Shown: positions 1-6,325, counted from the first letter of the stretch. The stretch is 6,382 bases of DNA from Clostridia bacterium (GCA_017420845.1 JAFQOC010000485.1:1-6382), one strand, 5' to 3'. Notes: generated by a model not told the origin, from the sequence alone. A program made the numbers and translations.

Positions 1-48
1 AGTGACGACATAGTATTTGATGACGGTGACGACACTGATTTGATCTAA
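1..48 (+). CDS. rpoB: RNA polymerase beta subunit, C-terminal end (partial)
   Basis: The window opens inside a reading frame that encodes SDDIVFDDGDDTDLI and stops at TAA (46-48). An acidic tail of this kind, followed about 90 nt later by the start of rpoC, is what is expected at the end of rpoB in Firmicutes. The subunit forms the catalytic core of RNA polymerase together with beta'. The assignment rests mainly on the downstream rpoC start and the acidic tail, because only 15 codons are visible. Confidence 0.8.
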   Translation, partial: SDDIVFDDGDDTDLI

Positions 49-63
49 AGGCAAAAATTACAC

Positions 64-94
64 GTATGCGGTATGCGCTGTAAAAGACGCATAC
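64..94 (+). other. Inverted and direct repeat in the rpoB-rpoC gap
   Basis: The heptamer GTATGCG occurs twice in tandem (64-70, 71-77), and its reverse complement CGCATAC follows at 88-94. This gives a 7-bp stem with a 10-nt loop, with the first copy as an alternative pairing partner. It lies in the 93-nt space between rpoB and rpoC. No U-tract follows, so it does not look like an intrinsic terminator. An RNA-processing or stability hairpin in the rpoBC message is a plausible but unproven role. Confidence 0.5.
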
Positions 95-141
95 TGCAAA
101 TCCCTTTAATTGAATCTATAAGTTTAAAGGAGTGTTAGCTG

Positions 142-648
142 TTGGAATTCAACACATTTGATTCTATAAAGATCGGTCTTGCTTCCCCCGAACAGATCAG
201 AAGCTGGTCCCACGGTGAAGTTGAAAGACCTGAAACAATTAACTACAGAACTCAGAAGCCTGAACGTGACGGCCTTTTCTGCGAAAGAATCTTCGGACCT
301 TCAAAGGACTGGGAGTGTTACTGCGGTAAGTACAAGAAGATCCGCTTCAAGGGCAAGGTCTGCGAACGCTGCGGCGTTGAAGTAACACGTGCAAAGGTAC
401 GCCGTGAGCGTATGGGTCACATTGAGCTTGCTGCTCCTGTTTCCCACATCTGGTACTTCAAGGGCACACCTTCCAGAATAGGTCAGGTTATCGAGGTTTC
501 TCAGAAGAGACTGCCCCTTCTTTCAAGAAGGGGCTTGCGGGGGTCAGGGGCAGAGCCCCTCGTTCTCTTTTACAGGCTGGACTGCTCGGTACGGCTGATG
601 ATGTCGTCCTGGAGGGAGCGGGAGAGGGTGGTGAAGAGGGCGGAGTAA
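142..648 (+). CDS. rpoC: RNA polymerase beta' subunit, broken after about 124 residues
   Basis: The start is TTG at 142, chosen because AAAGGAG at 126-132 sits 9 nt upstream and the protein begins MEFNTFDSIKIGLASPEQIR, a standard beta' N-terminus. The N-terminal zinc-binding domain is intact, with C59, C61, C74 and C77 (CxC...CxxC). The conserved GHIELAAPVSHIWYFKG region follows. Similarity to beta' can be followed to about QKRL (residue 124, codon 511-513). The normal protein, about 1,200 residues, would continue with an LEEVLYF-like helix. Here the frame instead runs into a palindromic repeat and then antisense through the end of the dehydratase gene until a stop at 646-648. The last ~44 residues are therefore not beta'. 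The fragment keeps none of the catalytic NADFDGD region and cannot be functional. AGA is frequent among its arginine codons, unlike the genes to the right. Assembly chimera is more likely than true gene disruption. Confidence 0.9.
   Translation: MEFNTFDSIKIGLASPEQIRSWSHGEVERPETINYRTQKPERDGLFCERIFGPSKDWECYCGKYKKIRFKGKVCERCGVEVTRAKVRRERMGHIELAAPVSHIWYFKGTPSRIGQVIEVSQKRLPLLSRRGLRGSGAEPLVLFYRLDCSVRLMMSSWRERERVVKRAE
513..560. repeat. Palindromic repeat, copy 1 (left side truncated)
   Basis: A 10-bp stem, GCCCCTTCTT (513-522) and AAGAAGGGGC (525-534), closes on a TC apex. After a TTGCGGGGGTC linker comes a second hairpin AGGGGC-AGA-GCCCCT (546-560). The repeat ends 9 nt from the dehydratase stop, so on the minus strand it is the 3' untranslated region of that gene and may act as a transcript end or stabiliser. 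No clear U-tract is present. The right arm continues AAGAAGGGGCTTG, but the left arm lacks the matching CAA, and the AAAAGTT..GGGG module found left of copies 2 and 3 is missing. This places the rpoC join at 512/513. Confidence 0.8.
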
Positions 649-3101
649 CCGGCCACGCGGACCACCAGAGTCTTGTAGTTTTCGGGATGAGCCTGGGCGT
701 CCAGCAGGGTCTCACGGGAGATGACGTTGTACTGGACGTGCATACCCTTCTGATCGAAGAAGCCGCGGAGGTAGGCCACGAACTTCTCCAGACCCATCTC
801 ACCGGCCAGGGCCGAGGGATGGAACTTCTGATTCAGCAGGGTACCGTTGGAGGCGTCGCCGAGGTCAAGGCGGGAGACCGAGTTGGCGGTAGCCGTCGGG
901 CCCTTGACGTCGCGGCCCGACATGGGACCGACACCGTCGGCGATGGGGGTGTTGGAGAGACGGCCGTCGGGGGAGGCACCGGCCTGGTGGCCCAGCGGCA
1001 CGTTAGCGGAGACGGGATACAGACCCGCGTGGAACATACCGCCGCGGGGGTTGGTATGCTGCAGGAGAGGCTTGGTGTAGGTCTGACCCACCTCGCGGGC
1101 GAAGAGGTCCACCTCGCGGAGGTCGTTACCGTACTTGGGCACGTCGGCAATCAGCTTCAGCATCTCGTCGTAGCGGGCCTTCTTGTCGGCGGAGATATGG
1201 GAGGCATTCTTGAAGCCCATGTAGATGGCCCTGATGAGGTCGGCGTTGACATCCTTGCCCTCGGCATCCAGCATCTTGGCGGCCTCGGTGGTCAGCTCCA
1301 TGGCGCGCTTGTTGGTAGCGCCCTTACCGAAGTTGTCAGCCAGGGCCTGCTTCATCTCGGCCATGGTGATGACGCCGTCCTCAAAGACCAGCTTACGCAT
1401 GACGGCCAGAGAGTCGGCCACGTTGGCAATACCGAAGCCTTGGGGGCCGGTGAAGTTGTAGTGACAGCCGCCCTCCTGGACGCTCTTGCCGTTGGCGATG
1501 CAGTCGTCGATCAGGCAGGACTCGAAGGGCAGGGGGCAACGGACAGCGTGAGCGGCATCCACGGCGTTGTCAGCCTGGGCCATCATCTCAATGAAGAACT
1601 CCTGCTGGGTCTTGAAGGCGTCGAAGAACTGCTCGAAGGAGGTCATCTCCAGCACGTCCATGGTCTTGGGACCGATCTGCTCGCCCTTGTCCATACCCGA
1701 GGAGAAGACAAGCTCCAGAGGACGAACCATGTTGAAGAAGGCGGCGTCGTGCCAGCCGTCGGTCTTGTGGCAGGCGGAGGGCTCCACGCAACCGATGATG
1801 CAGTAGCCGCGAGCATCCTCCAGGGTGTAGCCGCGGGACATCATGGAAGGAATGATGACTTCATCGTTATAGAAGGCGGGCACGCCCATACCCTCCCGGG
1901 TGACGGCGGCGGCCTTGATCAGAAGAGAGTGGGGAGAGCCGTTCCAGACGCGGATGGACAGGGAGGGCTGAGGCAGACGGACGTGCATCTGGGCCTCCAT
2001 GCACATGTAGGACAGATCGTTGGTAGCGTCCAGGCCGTACTCGTCCTGACCGCCCACGATGAGGTTCTGGAACAGACCGTAACCGGCAAAGCCCTCGGCG
2101 GAGGCGGCGTCGCGGACCTTGTTCAGGTCGTTGAGCTTGACCCAGATGCAGTCAAGCAGCTCCTGGGCGGCCTCATAGGTGATCTTGCCCGCGTCAAGGT
2201 CGGCCTTGAAGAAAGGATACATGTACTGGTCGAAGCGGCCGGGAGAGATGGAGTGACCCGAGGACTCCATCTGCATGAGCTGCTGGATGAACCAGAATCC
2301 CTGGCAGGCCTCGTGGAAGGAGCGGGCGGGCTTGGCAGGAACGCGGTCGCAAGCCTCGGCGATGGCAAGCAGCTCGGCCTTGCGGTCGGAGTCGGTGCAC
2401 TCGGCGGCCTGCTCCAAAGCCAGATCCGAGTAGCGGCGGGCGTAGGTGATGACACCCTCACAGCTCTCGATGACGGCCTCCAGGAAATTGCGGCGGGAGG
2501 CGTAGTCGCCCTGGCCGCGGGTGAGCTTGGCAAGCTCGGCCTTGCACTCCTCGATGTAGGACTCCAAACCCTGATTGATTACGCGCTCGTAATTGACGTT
2601 GACGTGACCCACGCCGTTGTAGAAGTAGTTACCGACCGTGAAGATGCCGTGGTTTAGGAAGACGTCCAGCACCTCGGGATCCATGTTGGCGGCGGCGAGA
2701 TCGCTGACGGTCTTGCCCTTCCAGTAGGGATGAACCAGCTCCAAACGGCGGATGGTGTCGGGGGAGATGTAGAAGGGATCGGCCTCACGGGTGGCGATGG
2801 TCTCATACTCGGGAGGGAGCCACTCGTAGGAGAACTCGGGGAAGGTCTGACAGCCGCGGGGAGCCACCGAGCTGGAGCCGACGATGAGCTCACCGGGACG
2901 GATGACGATCGGAATGTTCTCCAGAATATGACGGAAGGCGGCCGAACGGCGCTTGATGATGGGCAGATGCTCGGTCTGCTTGTAGCTCTCGGTAACCAGC
3001 TCCGCGCGATCGGCCTCGATCTCGGGCATATTGGCGTAGAGATCCTGAATCAGACGGGCAATACGGGGGCTTTTTTCAATGACGAACTTGATCTCGGACA
3101 T
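570..3101 (-). CDS. B12-independent glycyl radical diol dehydratase (1,2-propanediol/glycerol type)
   Basis: This 843-residue protein is a pyruvate-formate-lyase-like glycyl radical enzyme. It removes water from a vicinal diol, most likely 1,2-propanediol to propionaldehyde, by radical chemistry in the lumen of the microcompartment. Visible catalytic residues are the thiyl-radical cysteine C438 and base E440 in GCVEP, H166 in GVGHVNVN, H283 in SSGHSISPGRFDQY, D452 in GWHDAAFFN, and the radical glycine G818 in RVAGYSALF near the C-terminus. From memory, this Cys/Glu/His/His/Asp set and its numbering match the Roseburia inulinivorans propanediol dehydratase. C-to-D spacing (14) also fits Clostridium butyricum glycerol dehydratase. 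The start ATG at 3099-3101 has GAGAGGG 7 nt upstream. There is no long N-terminal encapsulation extension. It is the last gene of the locus, 203 nt from pduT, with its own leader. The activating radical-SAM enzyme usually found beside such genes is absent here. Glycerol as substrate cannot be excluded; choline lyase is unlikely. Confidence 0.93.
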   Translation of the reverse strand: MSEIKFVIEKSPRIARLIQDLYANMPEIEADRAELVTESYKQTEHLPIIKRRSAAFRHILENIPIVIRPGELIVGSSSVAPRGCQTFPEFSYEWLPPEYETIATREADPFYISPDTIRRLELVHPYWKGKTVSDLAAANMDPEVLDVFLNHGIFTVGNYFYNGVGHVNVNYERVINQGLESYIEECKAELAKLTRGQGDYASRRNFLEAVIESCEGVITYARRYSDLALEQAAECTDSDRKAELLAIAEACDRVPAKPARSFHEACQGFWFIQQLMQMESSGHSISPGRFDQYMYPFFKADLDAGKITYEAAQELLDCIWVKLNDLNKVRDAASAEGFAGYGLFQNLIVGGQDEYGLDATNDLSYMCMEAQMHVRLPQPSLSIRVWNGSPHSLLIKAAAVTREGMGVPAFYNDEVIIPSMMSRGYTLEDARGYCIIGCVEPSACHKTDGWHDAAFFNMVRPLELVFSSGMDKGEQIGPKTMDVLEMTSFEQFFDAFKTQQEFFIEMMAQADNAVDAAHAVRCPLPFESCLIDDCIANGKSVQEGGCHYNFTGPQGFGIANVADSLAVMRKLVFEDGVITMAEMKQALADNFGKGATNKRAMELTTEAAKMLDAEGKDVNADLIRAIYMGFKNASHISADKKARYDEMLKLIADVPKYGNDLREVDLFAREVGQTYTKPLLQHTNPRGGMFHAGLYPVSANVPLGHQAGASPDGRLSNTPIADGVGPMSGRDVKGPTATANSVSRLDLGDASNGTLLNQKFHPSALAGEMGLEKFVAYLRGFFDQKGMHVQYNVISRETLLDAQAHPENYKTLVVRVAGYSALFTTLSRSLQDDIISRTEQSSL

Positions 3102-3127
3102 GGATCGACCCTCTCTTATCTATCTAT

Positions 3128-3154
3128 ATTTTACGAATAATTCGGTACTGGCAA
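3128..3154 (-). promoter_or_regulatory. Possible promoter of the dehydratase gene
   Basis: On the minus strand TTGCCA (3154-3149) and TAAAAT (3133-3128) resemble -35 and -10 boxes separated by 15 nt, which is short of the usual 17. They lie about 27 nt upstream of the dehydratase start, just ahead of its ribosome binding site. The long gap and the hairpins after pduT make a separate start for this highly expressed enzyme plausible. The call rests on pattern only. Confidence 0.35.
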
Positions 3155-3167
3155 GGTTAAAAGGGAA

Positions 3168-3185
3168 GCAAACCAATCGGTTTGC
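3168..3185. promoter_or_regulatory. Inverted repeat, operator-like, upstream of the dehydratase
   Basis: GCAAACC (3168-3174) and GGTTTGC (3179-3185) are perfect 7-bp arms around AATC. The site lies just upstream of the putative -35 box of the dehydratase promoter. Its size and symmetry suit a dimeric regulator such as a LacI-family protein, in an upstream (activator-like) position. Read as minus-strand RNA it is also a hairpin followed by TTCCCTTTT, so a weak terminator at the end of the pduT transcript is an alternative. Confidence 0.4.
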
Positions 3186-3214
3186 AGGTTTTCAACGGGG
3201 GAATACCCTTTTTT

Positions 3215-3304
3215 AAAAGTTTTGGGGATTCCTAAGGGACTTTTTCAAAAGTCCCTTAGGCGGGTGCAGGGCAGAGCCCTGCCGGGTCCAGGGCAGAGCC
3301 CTGG
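3215..3304. repeat. Palindromic repeat, copy 2, with tandem GC hairpins
   Basis: The order of modules from the left is AAAAGTTTTGGGG (3215-3227), a perfect 14-bp stem CCTAAGGGACTTTT/AAAAGTCCCTTAGG with a TC apex (3231-3260), then two near-identical units CGGGT(G/C)CAGGGCAGAGCCCTG (3261-3281 and 3283-3303, offset 22 nt), each a GGGC-AGA-GCCC hairpin. The second hairpin extends to CCAGGGC/GCCCTGG (3288-3304) and touches the pduT stop codon. In the direction of transcription it is the 3' end of the four-gene operon and may end or stabilise that message. A strong U-tract is lacking, so canonical intrinsic termination is not shown. Confidence 0.85.
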
Positions 3305-3850
3305 TTACAGCTGCTCCCAGAGCTCCTTGTGGGGAGCGGGGATGACGGCGGAGTTGCAGAAGAGACCCTGGTCCTTGGCGTGCTGTGCGCCGGCCTCCAC
3401 GGCGGCGGTCACGTCGCCCACGTCACCGGTGAGGACCACCATGCCCTTACCGCCCATACCGCGGGACAGACGAAGCTCGCGGATGGCGACCTTGGCGGTC
3501 TTGACGGCGATATCGGCGGCCTTGACGGTGGAAGCGGCGGAGTAGGCCTCGATGATGCCCAGAGAACCCTTGTTATCGCCGGGCTGGGTGCCGAACAGAG
3601 CGGTGATGACCTGCTCGTCGATGCGGCCGATGACGGTGGAATCAATCATGCGGTCGTCGAAACGGCCCTTGACGTACTCCACGGCGGCGGAGACGTCGGC
3701 GATGGCGCCCGTCAGAATGATCTCGTACTTGCCGGGGCAGGAGGGGTGCGCCTGCACCAGACGGATCCCCGCGCTTTTCAGCGCGGCGTCGGTGGCCTCA
3801 ATGCCCTTGGCGATGCTCTTCAGTTCAATAATACCAATAGCCTGATACAT
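3305..3850 (-). CDS. pduT: Trimeric BMC-T shell protein, PduT-like with Fe-S cysteine
   Basis: The 181-residue protein has two BMC domains. The first covers about residues 1-88 (MYQAIGIIELKSIAKGIEATD...EYVKGRF). The second covers about 95-181, with SLGIIEAYSAASTVKAADIAVK and VLTGDVGDVTAAVEAG. Such proteins form pseudohexameric trimers in the microcompartment shell. The cysteine in HPSCPGKY is residue 38, the position I recall as the ligand of the [4Fe-4S] cluster on the three-fold axis of Citrobacter PduT. That makes this a likely electron relay through the shell rather than a plain tile. The length fits the family. The start at 3848-3850 has a modest AGCAGG ribosome binding site. The gene lies 25 nt after pduS, its expected partner, and its stop abuts the repeat hairpin. 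Confidence 0.92.
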   Translation of the reverse strand: MYQAIGIIELKSIAKGIEATDAALKSAGIRLVQAHPSCPGKYEIILTGAIADVSAAVEYVKGRFDDRMIDSTVIGRIDEQVITALFGTQPGDNKGSLGIIEAYSAASTVKAADIAVKTAKVAIRELRLSRGMGGKGMVVLTGDVGDVTAAVEAGAQHAKDQGLFCNSAVIPAPHKELWEQL

Positions 3851-3875
3851 AGTCTATATACCTGCTCTTTCTGTT

Positions 3876-5201
3876 TTACGCGTGGATGACGATGGTCTTA
3901 TCGTCAACGTAGGTAACGCGGCCCGTGATGGGGGCGAAGTTGGGCACCGACAGCCCTTCGGCGGCCTTGGCGATCATGTCGTTCTCCTTGACCTCGTCGC
4001 CGACCTTCACGATGGGGATGGCGGGGGCACCGATGTGCTGAACCATGGGGACGTAGACCTCGCGGGCCTTCAGCTTCTCCTCAATGTAGGTGGGCGGGAA
4101 CTTGTCGTACTTGGCCACGCCCAGTACCTCCTTCCACTTGCCCGCGCTGATCATGCGATACTCGCGCTCGGGGGAGACGGTGAACTGCTCGTGGGGGCCG
4201 GCTACGTACTTCATTTTGCTCTTGGCCAGAATGCCCTTGTATTCCTTGATGACCTGCATGGGGGAGATGTCCTGACAGCAGGCCAGCAGGCCGCAGATGC
4301 CGCAACCGCAACACATGGTGGCGGTCTTGATGAGCTCGGGATCGGCCTGGGCGGCGGAGAGGGTGGAGCGGATCATCTTGTGAGGCTCCAGGGGGTAGCC
4401 CAAGAGGTGTCTGGGGCAGAGGTCGGTGCAACGGGTGCACTGACAGCAGACCGAGGCGGCCATGCGGAAGTTCTCTTCGGCGGTGCGGAGCTTACTCCGA
4501 ACGGCGGGGATGTCTTTGGGCAGGATCAGAAGACCCGAGGTGGGCTTCTTGACCACGTCCACGTTGGGGTTGACGATATTACCCATGGAGGGGCCGCCGT
4601 CGATGACCACGTGGGTGTCGGGAACCTTGACGTGCAGGGTCTCCAGCACCTCCGAGATCTTCATACCCAGAGGCACCTTCACGCAGAAGGCCTCGGGAAC
4701 GTCACCGCCCAGGGTCAGGTAGGTCTTGGTCACGGGCTGACCGTACTGCACCACCAGACCGATGTTGTGCATGGTCTCGGTGTTGAAGACGATGACCTTC
4801 TGGGTGATGGGCAGTTGACCGGGAGCCACTACGCGGCCCGTGACGGTGTAGATCAAATTGATCTCGTCACCCATGGGGTAGACGTTGGGAACGTACTTGA
4901 TGAAGACGCCGGGTGCCAGCTCCTGGCCGTCGGAGTACCCCAGCTTGGCGGCACGGTAGTCCTTGACGGCGATGAGTCCTCTCTCGATGTGGGCGTATTC
5001 CATGACGGCCCGCATACCGATGACGATGTCACGGATGCGGTTCTGCAGGATGGTGTAGCTGGTGTAGAGCAGAGGCTCACACTCCACGGCGTTGATAATC
5101 AGGGTATCGGCACCCTCGGCCAGCTTGGAGTAGGAGGGGAAGCCCGCTCCGCCCGCGCCAACGACGCCGTTATCCTTCAGTAATTGCTTTAAATCGGTCA
5201 T
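3876..5201 (-). CDS. pduS: PduS/RnfC-like flavin and Fe-S electron-transfer protein
   Basis: The 441-residue protein resembles PduS and RnfC, proteins that pass electrons from NADH through flavin to Fe-S clusters. An N-terminal nucleotide/flavin-binding segment shows GVVGAGGAGFPSY (12-24) and NAVECEPLLY (37-46). An SLBB-type region (about 160-210) follows. There are two cysteine clusters: C252, C255, C258 and C262-P, and C297, C300, C303 and C308, the second with four residues before its last cysteine. C309 stands where family members usually have proline, as far as I recall. The C-terminus (about 388-441) looks like an RnfC barrel-sandwich hybrid. ATG at 5201 has AGAAGG 8-9 nt upstream. In B12-dependent Pdu compartments PduS is a cobalamin reductase. 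Next to a B12-independent enzyme it more likely balances NAD(H) or feeds electrons through PduT, though that is inference. Confidence 0.9.
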   Translation of the reverse strand: MTDLKQLLKDNGVVGAGGAGFPSYSKLAEGADTLIINAVECEPLLYTSYTILQNRIRDIVIGMRAVMEYAHIERGLIAVKDYRAAKLGYSDGQELAPGVFIKYVPNVYPMGDEINLIYTVTGRVVAPGQLPITQKVIVFNTETMHNIGLVVQYGQPVTKTYLTLGGDVPEAFCVKVPLGMKISEVLETLHVKVPDTHVVIDGGPSMGNIVNPNVDVVKKPTSGLLILPKDIPAVRSKLRTAEENFRMAASVCCQCTRCTDLCPRHLLGYPLEPHKMIRSTLSAAQADPELIKTATMCCGCGICGLLACCQDISPMQVIKEYKGILAKSKMKYVAGPHEQFTVSPEREYRMISAGKWKEVLGVAKYDKFPPTYIEEKLKAREVYVPMVQHIGAPAIPIVKVGDEVKENDMIAKAAEGLSVPNFAPITGRVTYVDDKTIVIHA

Positions 5202-5224
5202 GTTCGTTACCTTCTGTATGAAAG

Positions 5225-5274
5225 TTGCGCGATATACGCGCGGCGCAATACGCGCGGCGCATATATGCGCGTAT
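5225..5274. repeat. Tandem 14-bp repeat and palindromes between eutN and pduS
   Basis: ATACGCGCGGCGCA occurs twice in perfect tandem (5234-5247 and 5248-5261). The segment also holds a perfect 14-nt palindrome GCGCATATATGCGC (5257-5270), a pairing ATACGCGC/GCGCGTAT (5248-5255 with 5267-5274), and TTGCGC/GCGCAA (5225-5230 with 5243-5248). It fills most of the 76-nt gap between eutN and pduS, the largest gap inside the four-gene operon. A structured intercistronic RNA that sets relative expression of the two genes is possible. Confidence 0.7.
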
Positions 5275-5277
5275 GGA

Positions 5278-5541
5278 TCAGAATTGCAGCTTATCGATGA
5301 TTCCGGCGACTACGGCATCCACGGGGGCATTCATGTCCCCCACGGCAGCGCGGGCGGAGGAGCCGGTCACCACCAGGACGTCCTCTCCGATACCAGCGCT
5401 GATGGAGCGATCCACGGCGATGATGTAGCGGTCGGTCAGCTGATCGTTTTCCTTGAGCTGGATTTCCAGGAACTTGTAGCCACGCAGTGTGTCAAACTTG
5501 TTGGTGGACACAATGGTCCCCACGACTTTTCCTTTGAGCAT
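5278..5541 (-). CDS. eutN: BMC-P pentameric shell vertex protein (EutN/PduN/CcmL family)
   Basis: This 87-residue protein has the EutN/CcmL signature: KGKVVGTIVSTNK at the N-terminus, AVDRSISAGIGEDVLVVTGS and SSARAA in the middle, and PVDAVVAGIIDK near the end. Its length is normal for the family. Members form pentamers that cap the vertices of the polyhedral shell and are needed in few copies. The start at 5539-5541 has GGAG 6 nt upstream. The gene lies 29 nt after pduL and before a structured 76-nt gap leading to pduS, which could help hold its output below or above that of its neighbours. Confidence 0.93.
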   Translation of the reverse strand: MLKGKVVGTIVSTNKFDTLRGYKFLEIQLKENDQLTDRYIIAVDRSISAGIGEDVLVVTGSSARAAVGDMNAPVDAVVAGIIDKLQF

Positions 5542-5570
5542 AGTAAACTCCGTTCTTTCGCGATGATGGA

Positions 5571-6230
5571 TTATTCCTTGACCATGGTGACGGTGCTGCC
5601 GTTCTTAAAGCCCACGGCGTTGGCGTCGTCGGTGTCCACGTGCATCTCCAGACAGAACTTGTCGGAGACGCGAACCTGTACGTCGAACCAGCGGGTACGC
5701 TTGGTGCCGCTGAAGGCATCCACGGTGATGTAATCGCCATCCTTCACACCGAAGCGGGCTCCGTCGGCGGGGCTCATGTGGATGTGGCGGTTGGCGATGA
5801 TGCAGCCCTGCTTCAGGGTGACGATACCCTTGGGGCCGATGATGGTGATGGGGGCGGAGCCGGCAAGGCTACCCGACTCGCGCACGGGAGGCTTGACCTT
5901 CAGCACGAAGGAATCGGTGACGGAGATCTCCACCTGGCTCTCCTTACGGATGGGGCCCAGGACGCGCACTCCCTCAATGGGACGCATGGAGGGGCCGATG
6001 ATGGTCAGCTGCTCCTTGCAGGCGTACTGACCGGGCTGGGAGAGATCCTTGATGGGGGTCAGCTCATAGCCCGCGCCGAACAGGGTGTCCAGATCCTCGC
6101 GGGACAGGTGAATATGACGGTTGGAAATGCCCACCGGGATGGTCAGATCGTCTGCCTTGGCCGCAGGGGTGTCCATCTCGGATACGATCTTCTTGACGAT
6201 GGCTTCAATGGTGCTTGCGTTCAGTTCCAT
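5571..6230 (-). CDS. pduL: Phosphate propanoyltransferase PduL
   Basis: The 219-residue PduL transfers the acyl group of propionyl-CoA to phosphate, recycling CoA inside the compartment and allowing ATP to be made by a downstream kinase. It has the two-part PTAC architecture. The metal-binding histidines are visible as NRHIHLS (H39, H41) and NRHIHMS (H149, H151), with a further conserved H197 in LEMHVDTDDANAVG. The first ~18 residues, MELNASTIEAIVKKIVSE, form an amphipathic helix followed by a TPAAKADD linker, as expected of an encapsulation peptide. ATG at 6228-6230 is preferred because AGAGG lies 9 nt upstream. An in-frame TTG two codons earlier (6234-6236) is too close to it. It is the first gene of the visible operon. 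Confidence 0.94.
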   Translation of the reverse strand: MELNASTIEAIVKKIVSEMDTPAAKADDLTIPVGISNRHIHLSREDLDTLFGAGYELTPIKDLSQPGQYACKEQLTIIGPSMRPIEGVRVLGPIRKESQVEISVTDSFVLKVKPPVRESGSLAGSAPITIIGPKGIVTLKQGCIIANRHIHMSPADGARFGVKDGDYITVDAFSGTKRTRWFDVQVRVSDKFCLEMHVDTDDANAVGFKNGSTVTMVKE

Positions 6231-6325
6231 AATCAAAAACCTCTTTCTGATGTTCTACAAATTGAAAAACCAAAACCTTTTTCGCTTGAAAAAAGCATTC
6301 ATTCTTCCATTTATATATGCGTTTC
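6231..6325. other. AT-rich leader upstream of pduL
   Basis: The 95 nt before pduL are A/T-rich, in contrast to the GC-rich genes. They hold the AGAGG ribosome binding site of pduL (6238-6243 region) and an imperfect inverted repeat CTTTTTC/GAAAAAAG (6277-6283 and 6288-6295). On the minus strand a TATATAAAT stretch lies near 6309-6317 with no convincing -35 box. No gene or clear promoter can be supported. Transcription may begin here or come through from genes to the right. Confidence 0.4.

Noticed and set aside
513..560. Repeat copies as a CRISPR array or insertion sequence
   Set aside because: There are no regularly spaced repeats with spacers, no transposase frame and no evident target-site duplication. 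The copies are kilobases apart.
687..2657. 656-residue open frame on the plus strand opposite the dehydratase
   Set aside because: It is antisense to a clear enzyme gene and arises from strong G/C third-position bias. Its translation is low-complexity, rich in G, V, L and H, with no recognisable family.
570..3101. Choline TMA-lyase (CutC) as the identity of the glycyl radical enzyme
   Set aside because: H166, H283 and D452 in GWHDAAFFN fit diol dehydratases, and PduL/PduS/PduT neighbours fit a propanediol locus.
3329..3889. 186-residue open frame opposite pduT
   Set aside because: Glycine/aspartate-rich antisense shadow of the BMC-T gene.
3882..5183. 433-residue open frame on the plus strand opposite pduS
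   Set aside because: Same explanation: a mirror of a GC-biased gene, with no motif and no credible start context.
6228..6236. TTG at 6234-6236 as the pduL start
   Set aside because: The AGAGG ribosome binding site would be only about 3 nt away, whereas ATG at 6228-6230 has a 9-nt spacer.
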